A stretch of DNA of 64,000 nucleotides from Dryocola clanedunensis subsp. sulfonylureivorans. GTDB taxonomy: Bacteria; Pseudomonadota; Gammaproteobacteria; Enterobacterales; Enterobacteriaceae. The stretch is taken from assembly GCF_016756775.1 (NCBI RefSeq), contig NZ_JAERMU010000018.1, forward strand, positions 36,569 through 100,568, written 5' to 3'. Below are positions 47,543 through 55,803 of the stretch, one piece after another; the first letter of the stretch is position 1, and each line of letters begins with the position of its first letter. A program made the position numbers and the translations under genes. Under the pieces are notes generated by a model. The model was not told the origin of the DNA. It ran no database searches and worked only from the letters and a program-made list of their open reading frames with translations.

Positions 47543-48385
47543 TTAATTAGCAACCATTAAACGCTGATTGCTCTCATACATTGCAAACAGAAAATTGTTA
47601 TAGCTGCGGCCGCGGGTGGAATACCCTTTCAGCTTATGAATCATATTGCTGGCCGTCACTTCCTGATCCGCTTTGCGCAGCTGCGCGCGAGATTTACGGA
47701 ATGACTTGTAGGCCGGGTGCGTATTCAGATTCACCACATAGGCGTCTACACCTTCTTTCACCGAATCAAAGTGCTGGTAGCCTTTCACCTTGCCAGAACC
47801 ACTGTTGCAGTGGCGTCTGCTGCACTTCATGCCGAACAGATTGTTATTGTTACGGGCAAGTTTCGATGTACCCCAACCGCTCTCTGCCGCCGCCATAGTC
47901 GCTACCATCTTGGTAGGAATAATGTCGACTTTTTCCATCAGCGAATTCCACGGCACACGTTTGGTGTTGCCGTTCCACGCGATTTTATAGCGTTTGGTGA
48001 TGTTTTTTAAACGCGTGCGCTCAGACGGTGACCAGCGCTGCTCGTACTGCTTAGAAACCAGCCAGTTACGATCGGCAGTGATAGCAGCATTCTGACTGGT
48101 AATGTATGGCATGACCGTCCGGAGAAACGCCTTTTTCCTGGGTGTTCCGGAAGGGTATTTTCGCAAATCAGGGAGAGATGCCAGTTCACTATTGCGAGAA
48201 TACTCTTTCTTACTACTTGCCAACTTATTACTTTCAGTCTTGTTGCTTACTAGCTTGCTACTTTTTGTCAGAGGGGCTTTATGCGATTTTGGCTCATGGC
48301 TACTTGCTATAACCCCAGCTGAAAAACTGAAGGTGAGTAGCATGAGTATCGCAGCCCCAAATCGTCGGATTGGGGTTGATATCAT
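47543..48385 (-). CDS. bax: Bax, putative glucosaminidase-domain protein
   Basis: The 280-residue protein has a signal peptide (about 1-27), a low-complexity Ser/Lys-rich linker (about 28-65) and a glucosaminidase fold (IIPTKMVATMAAAESGWGTS, NLFGMKCSRRHC). It is orthologous to E. coli Bax by sequence and position between xylR and malS. It probably acts on peptidoglycan in the periplasm; the activity in E. coli is little studied. Confidence 0.93.
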   Translation of the reverse strand: MISTPIRRFGAAILMLLTFSFSAGVIASSHEPKSHKAPLTKSSKLVSNKTESNKLASSKKEYSRNSELASLPDLRKYPSGTPRKKAFLRTVMPYITSQNAAITADRNWLVSKQYEQRWSPSERTRLKNITKRYKIAWNGNTKRVPWNSLMEKVDIIPTKMVATMAAAESGWGTSKLARNNNNLFGMKCSRRHCNSGSGKVKGYQHFDSVKEGVDAYVVNLNTHPAYKSFRKSRAQLRKADQEVTASNMIHKLKGYSTRGRSYNNFLFAMYESNQRLMVAN

Positions 48386-48615
48386 TAGATCTCCTGGGCG
48401 GATCGCTGCGTGTCTGGTGCCTTAATTGTCAAAGGATTCGAACAAATTAAACGCGAATATTAGCAAAAATAACCTGCCAGGGCATCAAAAGAAATAGTAC
48501 GAATCTGAAACGATGTCACGTACGAACTTCTTATGACGGCGAAAAGTAGCGCTATTTGCGGGAGTTATCGCATATTTCAGCAAAATGTTATCACCATCAC
48601 TCACCCGGCGTTCTC

Positions 48616-48642
48616 CTCCCTCTCATCCCTGCCAAAGGATGA
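48616..48642. promoter_or_regulatory. Possible MalT box upstream of malS
   Basis: CTCATCCCTGCC (48622-48633) resembles the reverse complement of the MalT box GGGGAKGAGG, about 70 bases before the malS start. The rest of 48386-48698 holds no gene. The site is weak. Confidence 0.35.
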
Positions 48643-48698
48643 ATATCCTTTTTAAAAACAATGCCAGACTGTTTAAAAGACGCTCAAGGGCAAAAATA

Positions 48699-50717
48699 AT
48701 GAAAAAAATTCCTCTGTTGCTTTTACTGTTCCCTGGTCTGGCGATGGCAAACTGGTCGGCAACGGGTCTTGCAGCCTTTGATGAACAAAGCCCCGGCCTG
48801 TTTGTCAGCCAGTCAAAGCTCGCGAAGGGTACGCTGCCTTTGAATCTGAAACTTGACCAGACGTGCTGGCAGCCCGCCGAAACCATAAAACTCAACCAGA
48901 TGCTGTCTCTGAAGCCCTGTGAAGGCGCGCCGCCGGAGTGGAAATTGTTCCGCGACGGTGAGTATCAGGTGCAAATCGACACCCGCAGCGGCACGCCTAC
49001 GCTGATGCTGAGCGTGAAAAGCGCAGCCACCGCCGCGCCGGTTGATGTTACCCGCCAGTGCCCGAAATGGGACGGCAAACCGCTAACGGTGGATGTGAGC
49101 AAAACCTTCCCGGAAGCCAGCGAAGTGCGGGACTTCTACAGCGGACAGACCGCAACGGTCAAAGATGGGAAAATTACGCTGATGCCTGCGGCTAACAGCA
49201 ACGGCCTGCTGCTGCTGGAAAACGCTGCCACCGAGAAAACTGCCGCATTCAACTGGCACAACGCAACGGTTTACTTTGTGCTGACCGACCGCTTTGAGAA
49301 CGGCAACCCCGCTAACGACAACAGCTATGGCCGCCATAAAGACGGTATGCAAGAGATTGCCACCTTCCACGGAGGCGATCTGGCGGGGCTGACCAGCAAG
49401 CTGGACTATCTGCAAAACCTCGGCGTTAACGCGCTGTGGATAAGCTCGCCGCTGGAGCAGATCCACGGCTGGGTGGGCGGCGGCACCAAAGGGGACTTCC
49501 CGCACTACGCCTATCACGGCTACTACACTATGGACTGGACGAATCTCGACGCCAACATGGGCAGCGAGGACGACCTGCGTAAGCTGGTGGACGAGGCGCA
49601 TAAGCGCGGCATCCGTATCCTGTTCGATATCGTCATGAACCATACTGGCTACGCGACGCTCGCGGATATGCAGGAATATCAGTTTGGCGCGCTGTACCTC
49701 AAGGGCGACGAGATGGCCAAAACGCTCGGCAAGCGGTGGACTGACTGGAAGCCAGGCCCGGGGCAGAGCTGGCACACTTTTAACGATTACATCAACTTCA
49801 GCGACAAGGCCGCCTGGGACAGCTGGTGGGGCAAAAACTGGATCCGCACCGATATCGGGGACTACGACAACCCCGGCTTTGACGATCTCACCATGTCGCT
49901 GGCGTTCCTGCCCGACCTGAAAACTGAATTCACCGGGGTAGCCGGGCTGCCGGTATTTTACCGCCACAAGCCGGATACCAACGCGAAAGAGATTTCCGGG
50001 TACAGGGTGCGCGATTATATGACCCACTGGTTAAGCCAGTGGGTGCGGGATTACGGTATCGATGGTTTCCGTGTCGATACGGCTAAGCACGTGGAGAAAG
50101 CGGCCTGGCAGCAGCTCAAAGCGCAGTCCGTGGAAGCGCTGGCGGCATGGAAGAAGGCTAACCCTGACAAAAAAATGGACGATACGCCATTCTGGATGAC
50201 CGGGGAGGCCTGGGGCCACGGCGTCATGAAGAGCGACTACTACAGCAGCGGCTTCGACGCGATGATCAATTTTGACTACCAGGAGCAGGCGGCAAAAGCG
50301 ACGGACTGCCTGGCGAATATGGATCTGACCTGGCAGCAGATGGCGGAAAAGTTGCAGAGCTTTAACGTGCTTAGCTACTTATCCTCGCATGATACCCGCC
50401 TGTTCCGCGAAGGCGGTCAGCGCGCCGCCGAATTATTATTGCTGGCCCCGGGCGCGGTGCAGATCTTCTACGGCGATGAGACGGAGCGCCCGTTCGGCCC
50501 AACCGGCTCAGACCCGCTACAGGGAACGCGCTCCGGGATGAACTGGGGTCAAAACCCCGCCACCCTGGCGCACTGGCAGAAAATCAGCCAGTTCCGCGCG
50601 CGCCACCCTGCTATTGGCGCAGGAAAGCAAACGACCTTAAGCATGCAAGAAGGATACGGATTCAGCCGCCGGACGGCAGACGACAAGGTGATGGTGGTCT
50701 GGGCCGGGAACCAGTAG
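48699..50717 (+). CDS. malS: Periplasmic alpha-amylase
   Basis: The 672-residue protein has a signal peptide (about 1-17, cleavage after AMA) and a family 13 glycosidase domain: DIVMNHTG, DGFRVDTAKHVE (nucleophile Asp), GEAWGHGV (acid Glu) and YLSSHDTRLF (third acidic residue). It is collinear with E. coli MalS (676) and cleaves maltodextrins in the periplasm. ATG 48699 starts the signal peptide; the 38-codon upstream extension is rejected. Confidence 0.97.
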   Translation: MKKIPLLLLLFPGLAMANWSATGLAAFDEQSPGLFVSQSKLAKGTLPLNLKLDQTCWQPAETIKLNQMLSLKPCEGAPPEWKLFRDGEYQVQIDTRSGTPTLMLSVKSAATAAPVDVTRQCPKWDGKPLTVDVSKTFPEASEVRDFYSGQTATVKDGKITLMPAANSNGLLLLENAATEKTAAFNWHNATVYFVLTDRFENGNPANDNSYGRHKDGMQEIATFHGGDLAGLTSKLDYLQNLGVNALWISSPLEQIHGWVGGGTKGDFPHYAYHGYYTMDWTNLDANMGSEDDLRKLVDEAHKRGIRILFDIVMNHTGYATLADMQEYQFGALYLKGDEMAKTLGKRWTDWKPGPGQSWHTFNDYINFSDKAAWDSWWGKNWIRTDIGDYDNPGFDDLTMSLAFLPDLKTEFTGVAGLPVFYRHKPDTNAKEISGYRVRDYMTHWLSQWVRDYGIDGFRVDTAKHVEKAAWQQLKAQSVEALAAWKKANPDKKMDDTPFWMTGEAWGHGVMKSDYYSSGFDAMINFDYQEQAAKATDCLANMDLTWQQMAEKLQSFNVLSYLSSHDTRLFREGGQRAAELLLLAPGAVQIFYGDETERPFGPTGSDPLQGTRSGMNWGQNPATLAHWQKISQFRARHPAIGAGKQTTLSMQEGYGFSRRTADDKVMVVWAGNQ

Positions 50718-50734
50718 CCAGCGGCAACCACACC

Positions 50735-50767
50735 CGTAGGCCGGATAAGCAAAGCGCCATCCGGCGT
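50735..50767. repeat. Single REP after malS
   Basis: gtaggccggataagc...gccatccggcgtg palindrome 18 bases after the malS stop. Confidence 0.85.
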
Positions 50768-50910
50768 GATCTACACCCCAGCATTAAATGCTATCCATCT
50801 GCATAATGGCAGCATATTGCCAGGGTCGGGCTATCCTTAATGCGTTTGCACCATGGCATCTGCGGCGTTATGGTTAGCCTCTTTCTGACAGCAAGCGACA
50901 GACCCACGTT

Positions 50911-52164
50911 ATGACGTTTTCACTTTTCGGCGACAAATTTACCCGCCATTCAGGCATTACGCGCCTGATGGAGGACCTCAACGACGGTTTACGGACGCCC
51001 GGTGCGATCATGCTCGGCGGCGGTAACCCGGCGCAGATCCCCGCGATGAACGATTATTTTCAGAATCTGCTGGCCGAAATGCTGGCGAGCGGGAAAATGA
51101 CCGATGCGCTCTGTAATTACGACGGTCCGCAGGGGAAAAGTGAGCTGCTTGACGCGCTGGCCGGCATGCTGCGTAACGAATTAGGCTGGGATATCGAGCC
51201 GCAGAATATTGCACTGACAAATGGCAGTCAGAGCGCATTTTTCTACTTGTTTAATCTGTTTGCCGGTCGCCACGCGGACGGCAGCACTAAAAAAGTGCTT
51301 TTTCCGCTGGCACCGGAATACATTGGCTATGCCGATGCTGGCCTCGAAGAAGATCTGTTTGTCTCTACGCGCCCAAACATCGAACTGCTGCCGGACGGCC
51401 AGTTTAAGTACCACGTCGACTTCGAACACCTGCAAATCGGCGAAGATACCGGCATGATTTGCGTTTCGCGGCCGACCAACCCAACGGGTAATGTCATTAC
51501 TGACGAAGAGCTAATGAAGCTCGACGTTCTGGCGCACCAGCACGGTATCCCGCTGGTTATCGATAACGCCTACGGCGTGCCGTTCCCGGGCATTATCTTT
51601 AGCGAAGCGCGCCCGCTGTGGAATCCGAACATCGTGCTGTGCATGAGCCTCTCGAAGCTGGGCCTGCCGGGAAGCCGCTGCGGAATCATCATCGCCAACG
51701 ACAAAATCATCTCCGCCATTAAAAACATGAACGGCATTATCAGCCTTGCCCCCGGCGGGATCGGGCCAGCCATGGCCGCTGAGATGATCAAGCGTAACGA
51801 CCTGCTGCATCTGTCTGAAACGGTAATCAAACCGTTCTATTACGAGCGCGTTCAGCAGACAATCGGGGTTATTCGCCGCTATTTGTCAGAAGATCGCTGC
51901 CTGATTCACAAGCCGGAGGGCGCAATATTCCTCTGGCTGTGGTTTAAAGACCTGCCGATCACTACCGAACTGCTTTATCAGCGCCTGAAAAAACGCGGCG
52001 TGCTGATGGTGCCGGGAGATTATTTCTTCCCGGGCCTGGACAAGCCGTGGCCGCACACGCATCAGTGTATGCGCATGAACTACGTGCCGGAGCCGGAGAA
52101 AATCGAAGCGGGCGTGAAGATCCTGGCCGAAGAGATAGAGCGCGCCTGGGCCGAAGCAAAGTAA
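50911..52164 (+). CDS. avtA: Valine-pyruvate aminotransferase
   Basis: The 417-residue PLP enzyme of aminotransferase fold type I starts MTFSLFGDKFTRHSGITRLM. It has VSRPTNPTGNVITDEELMKL and the PLP-Lys motif SLSKLGLPGSRCGI, and equals E. coli AvtA in length. It transfers the amino group between alanine and branched-chain keto acids. Located after malS as in E. coli. Confidence 0.97.
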   Translation: MTFSLFGDKFTRHSGITRLMEDLNDGLRTPGAIMLGGGNPAQIPAMNDYFQNLLAEMLASGKMTDALCNYDGPQGKSELLDALAGMLRNELGWDIEPQNIALTNGSQSAFFYLFNLFAGRHADGSTKKVLFPLAPEYIGYADAGLEEDLFVSTRPNIELLPDGQFKYHVDFEHLQIGEDTGMICVSRPTNPTGNVITDEELMKLDVLAHQHGIPLVIDNAYGVPFPGIIFSEARPLWNPNIVLCMSLSKLGLPGSRCGIIIANDKIISAIKNMNGIISLAPGGIGPAMAAEMIKRNDLLHLSETVIKPFYYERVQQTIGVIRRYLSEDRCLIHKPEGAIFLWLWFKDLPITTELLYQRLKKRGVLMVPGDYFFPGLDKPWPHTHQCMRMNYVPEPEKIEAGVKILAEEIERAWAEAK

Positions 52165-52179
52165 AAGTTAAACGACGCG

Positions 52180-52461
52180 GTGTCGGATGACGCTGCGCTT
52201 ATTCGACCTACAAACTCCGCGTCTGGTTTTGTAGGGTGGATAAGCGCCAGCGCCATCCACCAAAGGTTTAGCGCACAACCAAAGCATTTGTAGGGTGGAT
52301 AAGCGCCAGCGTCATCCACCAAAGATTTAGCGCACAACCAAAGCATTTGTAGGGTGGATAAGCGCCAGCGCCATCCACCAAAGATTTAGCGCACAACCAA
52401 AGCATTTGTAGGGTGGATAAGCGCCAGCGTCATCCACCAAAGCTTTAGCGCACAACCAAAG
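52180..52461. repeat. Tandem 59-bp array made of a REP plus a copy of the nickel-permease gene end
   Basis: After a single REP-like unit at about 52182-52210, four REPs (gtagggtggataagcgccag...) start at 52231, 52290, 52349 and 52408. Each is followed by tttagcgcacaaccaaag, starting at 52267, 52326, 52385 and 52444. The period is exactly 59 bases. The last copy is the true 3' end of the convergent permease gene (codons SLVVR-stop on the minus strand), so the others are duplicates of that end. REP units alternate between cgccatcc and cgtcatcc. It is not a CRISPR array: the units are contiguous, with no variable spacers. Confidence 0.92.
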
Positions 52462-53467
52462 AGTCGTACCCCTTCCAGCGGTAGTTGAGCATCGAAATTC
52501 CCCAGCAGGCGATAAACAGTCCGACGACCACAAAGCCCGCGTTGCCGAGGTTTTCGTTCAGGGCGATGACCCACTGCCAGGCACCCGTATGCAGATCGAA
52601 CTTATCCGCCAGCAGCCCCAGCGCCTCCAGGCCGCCGATGAACAGCGCGACGACCACCGAAGTACCGGTGATGGTCATGTTGTAGTAGAGCTTGCGCTGC
52701 GGTTTGTTAAACGCCCAGCCGTAGGCGCCAACCATAATCACGTTATCGAGCGTATCGACCAGCGCCATGCCGCTGGCAAACAGCGCCGGGAAGACCAGAA
52801 TCGACCAGATGGACATGCCGCTCGACGCGCTGGCGGCGGAGATGCCCAGCACGCCAATTTCCGTTGCGGTATCAAAGCCTAAGCCAAACAGGAAGCCGAC
52901 AAAATACATATGCCAGCTTTTGCCGATCAGGCGGAAAATGGAGCGGAACAGCCAGCTCATGACGCCGCCGCCGTTAAAATCGGTCGCGTCCACTGTCTGC
53001 GGCTCGCCGTTTTTCAGCTGGCGGAAGCTGCGCCAGACGCCGCGTAAAATAACCAGGTTCACCAGCGCCATCGCCAGCAGGAAGCAGGCGGAGACCGCCG
53101 TGCCAATCACGCCGCCCACGTCATGGAACCAGCCCATCCTGCTCTGGAACGCCGCGGCGGTGGCGGCTATGGCGATGGAGGCCAGAATCACGATGCTCGA
53201 GTGGCCCAGCGAGAACCAGGCCCCGATGCCAAACGGGCGTTTTCCCTGCTGCATCATTTTGCGCGTCACGTTATCGATTGCCGCGATATGGTCTGCGTCC
53301 ACGGCGTGGCGCAGGCCGTAGCACCAGGCAAGCAGGCTTGCCGCCATCAGCGCCGTGCTGTGATGAAACGAAACCAGCGCCCAGGCCCAGGCGGCAAGGT
53401 TAGCGCCGACCAGCCCCGCCAGCAGGACGGCGGCTCGTGGGTTGTCTCGCAAAACTCGTACAAACAT
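52445..53467 (-). CDS. NiCoT-family nickel/cobalt permease
   Basis: The 340-residue protein has about eight helices and the NiCoT signatures: RHAVDADHIAAIDN with metal-binding H54 and D/H59-60, then LGFDTATEIGVLG and GMALVDTLDNV. It imports nickel (or cobalt) across the inner membrane. It lies four bases after hypF with AAAGGA in the overlap zone, so nickel supply is encoded in the same operon as the hydrogenase maturation factor. Its 3' end has been duplicated three times in the adjacent array. Confidence 0.93.
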   Translation of the reverse strand: MFVRVLRDNPRAAVLLAGLVGANLAAWAWALVSFHHSTALMAASLLAWCYGLRHAVDADHIAAIDNVTRKMMQQGKRPFGIGAWFSLGHSSIVILASIAIAATAAAFQSRMGWFHDVGGVIGTAVSACFLLAMALVNLVILRGVWRSFRQLKNGEPQTVDATDFNGGGVMSWLFRSIFRLIGKSWHMYFVGFLFGLGFDTATEIGVLGISAASASSGMSIWSILVFPALFASGMALVDTLDNVIMVGAYGWAFNKPQRKLYYNMTITGTSVVVALFIGGLEALGLLADKFDLHTGAWQWVIALNENLGNAGFVVVGLFIACWGISMLNYRWKGYDSLVVR

Positions 53468-53471
53468 CTTT

Positions 53472-55709
53472 TTATCCTTTTGATGCAGTTAACAGACGGG
53501 AGGCCACAACAACAGCCTGCCCCAGAGAAAGGGCACCGTCGCCCGCGGGCAACCGTGTCGGGAAAAGCAGAGTGAAATCTGCGAGATGGTGCGCAAACCG
53601 CTCGCGCATCAGGCGGTTATGCAGGACGCCACCGCTGAAAACAATCGTCGTGATACGCAGCCGCTCCGCGTGCAGCCTCGCCAGATCGGCAAAGCCTTTA
53701 GCCAGCGCATCGTGGAACGCCCAGGCGCGGGCCGGGGCAGGTTCATGCCAGGCCAGCCACTGCCGCCAGAAAGTCCGGAGGTCGGGCTGGTCGTCCTTCA
53801 GCGGCAGAGTGACCGGATGCGCGCAGGAGGGGCTTTGAGCCGCCAGGGCTTCGAAACGGCTGGCTGCTTCCCCTTCGTAGCTTTGTGTCAGAGGCGTGCA
53901 GTTCAGCGCGCAGGCGGCGGCGTCGAACAGCCGCCCCGCCGAAGAGGCCAGCGGCGAGTTGATTCTGCGTCCAACCGCTCTAGAGAGGAGCTGCCACGCC
54001 TGCTGACGAACGGCGGCGGTTTCGGAACGCTGCCGCCAGTCCGGCACATAGGCCAGACAATGGGCGAGCAGATTACGCCACGGCTGATGCGCGGCAAGAT
54101 CGCCACCCGGCAGCGCCACCGCTGGCAGCCCGCCCAGGCGCTCACAGCGCTGATAGCTGACCCGCAGGCATTCGCCGCCCCACAGCTCGTTATTTTCGCC
54201 GAAGCCGATGCCGTCGAGCGTCAGGGCAATTACCTCGCCGCCGTCCAGCGGCCAGGCGTGCTCCGCAAGGCAGGCCGCGGCGTGGGCGTGATGATGCAGG
54301 ACTTCACTGACGGGCAGCCCCATTTCGCGTCCCAGCAGGGCGCTGCGGTAGCCGGGGTGGGCGTCGGTTGCGATATGCTGCGGCGTAAAGTCGTAGGCCT
54401 CGCACATCAGCTTACGCGCCCGCAGCCACTGCTCCTCAACGCCTTCCTCCGACAAATCTCCCAGATGCTGGCTAAGCACGGCCTGATTTCCACGCAGCAG
54501 GCAGAAGGTATTTTTCATGTCCGCGCCTGTGGCCAGAATCGGCGGCAGATCAATAAAGCCAGGCGGCAGCGGCAGGGCGTCCGGCACGAAGCCACGGGCG
54601 CGGCGCAGCATCTCTCCGCTGGCCCGGATAACGGAATCATCCATGCGCTGCACGATATCGCGATTGTGCAGCAGCCAGCCGTCGGCTATCCCGGCGAGAT
54701 CGCAGAGCGCCTGTTCGTTGGTCAGGGCGGGAGGCTTGCCGTTCAGGTTGCCGGAGGTCATCACCAGCGGCGCGCCGAAGTCCTGCATCAGCAGGTGCTG
54801 TAGCGGACTGGACGGCAGCATCACGCCGATTTCCGTGAGGTGCGGGGCGATGCCGTCGCTCAGGCCGCGCAGCAGGGTTTTGTCCATCAGGACAATCGGG
54901 GCCGCGGGCGTAACAAGCTGCGAGCGGACTCCGTCAGGTAACGGCGTTGCCTGCGGCAGCATCACCGCCAGCGGTTTACCCGGACGGCGTTTGCGCTCGC
55001 GCAGGCGTGCCACGGCGGCATCGTTGCGGGCGTCTACCGCCAGATGAAAGCCGCCGAGGCCCTTGATAGCGACAATTTTTCCGGCCTTCAATGCCATAAC
55101 GGCGGCGAGCAGCGCAGGCTCGCGCTCCAGATGCAGCTTACCGGCCTGCCAGCTAATCTGCGGCCCGCAGTCGGGGCAGGCAACGGGCTGGGCGTGGAAG
55201 CGGCGGTCCGCCGGATCCCGGTACTCTTTTTCGCACTCCGGACAGAGCGGGAAGCCTGCCATCACCGTTTTCGGGCGGTCATAAGGCATGCCGTGGATAA
55301 TGGTGAAGCGCGGGCCGCAGTGGGTGCAGTTAATAAACGGATAGCGGTAGCGTCGGTCTGCCGGATCGTTAAGCTCGCGCAGGCATTCCGGGCAGGTCGC
55401 CGCGTCCGGCACAATCTGCGTGTCCATCGCGCAGCCGTTGCTCTGGCGGATGGTGAAACCCGCAGGCAGCGTATCCCAGACCATTGCGCTTTGTTCGACG
55501 GCGTCGATGCGGGCCAGCGGCGGGCAGTGGGCGTGCAGCCCGGCAATAAACTCGTCGACACCCGTGGCCAGGCGCACGACTACCCCGGCACCGTCATTAC
55601 AGACGTCGCCGCAGAGGTTAAGCCGCTGGGCAAGCTGCCAGACGAAAGGCCGGAAGCCAACGCCCTGTACTTTGCCGCGAATACGCAGAATTACGCCGTT
55701 AAATTCCAA
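53472..55709 (-). CDS. hypF: Carbamoyltransferase HypF, hydrogenase cyanide-ligand synthesis
   Basis: The 745-residue protein (E. coli 750) has, in order, an acylphosphatase domain ([19 protein letters not shown]), two zinc fingers of type CPECxxE...CxxCGP at about residues 105-200, a YrdC-like domain ([20 protein letters not shown]) and a Kae1/carbamoyltransferase domain ([15 protein letters not shown]). It makes thiocarbamate on HypE for the CN ligands of the [NiFe] site. It sits between fdhF and the nickel permease, on the same strand. Confidence 0.97.
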   Translation of the reverse strand: MEFNGVILRIRGKVQGVGFRPFVWQLAQRLNLCGDVCNDGAGVVVRLATGVDEFIAGLHAHCPPLARIDAVEQSAMVWDTLPAGFTIRQSNGCAMDTQIVPDAATCPECLRELNDPADRRYRYPFINCTHCGPRFTIIHGMPYDRPKTVMAGFPLCPECEKEYRDPADRRFHAQPVACPDCGPQISWQAGKLHLEREPALLAAVMALKAGKIVAIKGLGGFHLAVDARNDAAVARLRERKRRPGKPLAVMLPQATPLPDGVRSQLVTPAAPIVLMDKTLLRGLSDGIAPHLTEIGVMLPSSPLQHLLMQDFGAPLVMTSGNLNGKPPALTNEQALCDLAGIADGWLLHNRDIVQRMDDSVIRASGEMLRRARGFVPDALPLPPGFIDLPPILATGADMKNTFCLLRGNQAVLSQHLGDLSEEGVEEQWLRARKLMCEAYDFTPQHIATDAHPGYRSALLGREMGLPVSEVLHHHAHAAACLAEHAWPLDGGEVIALTLDGIGFGENNELWGGECLRVSYQRCERLGGLPAVALPGGDLAAHQPWRNLLAHCLAYVPDWRQRSETAAVRQQAWQLLSRAVGRRINSPLASSAGRLFDAAACALNCTPLTQSYEGEAASRFEALAAQSPSCAHPVTLPLKDDQPDLRTFWRQWLAWHEPAPARAWAFHDALAKGFADLARLHAERLRITTIVFSGGVLHNRLMRERFAHHLADFTLLFPTRLPAGDGALSLGQAVVVASRLLTASKG

Positions 55710-55734
55710 AATCTATCTCACAAATTAAAAAATT

Positions 55735-55801
55735 GCCGGATGGCGCTGGCGCTTATCTGACCTACGGGTTGTAGGGGGGATAAGCGAAGCGTCATCCACC
55801 G
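55735..55801. repeat. REP pair between fdhF and hypF
   Basis: Inverted units lie at about 55735-55765 (gccggatggcgctggcgcttatctgacc) and 55770-55801 (gtaggggggataagcgaagcgtcatccacc), inside the operon. Confidence 0.85.
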
Positions 55802-55803
55802 TT

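Noticed and set aside
52231..52461. Possible CRISPR array
   Set aside because: Units are contiguous with no variable spacers and each contains a REP and a gene end.
52080..52574. Short minus-strand frames ending in repeated LVVR segments
   Set aside because: They are translations of the 59-bp array and not genes.
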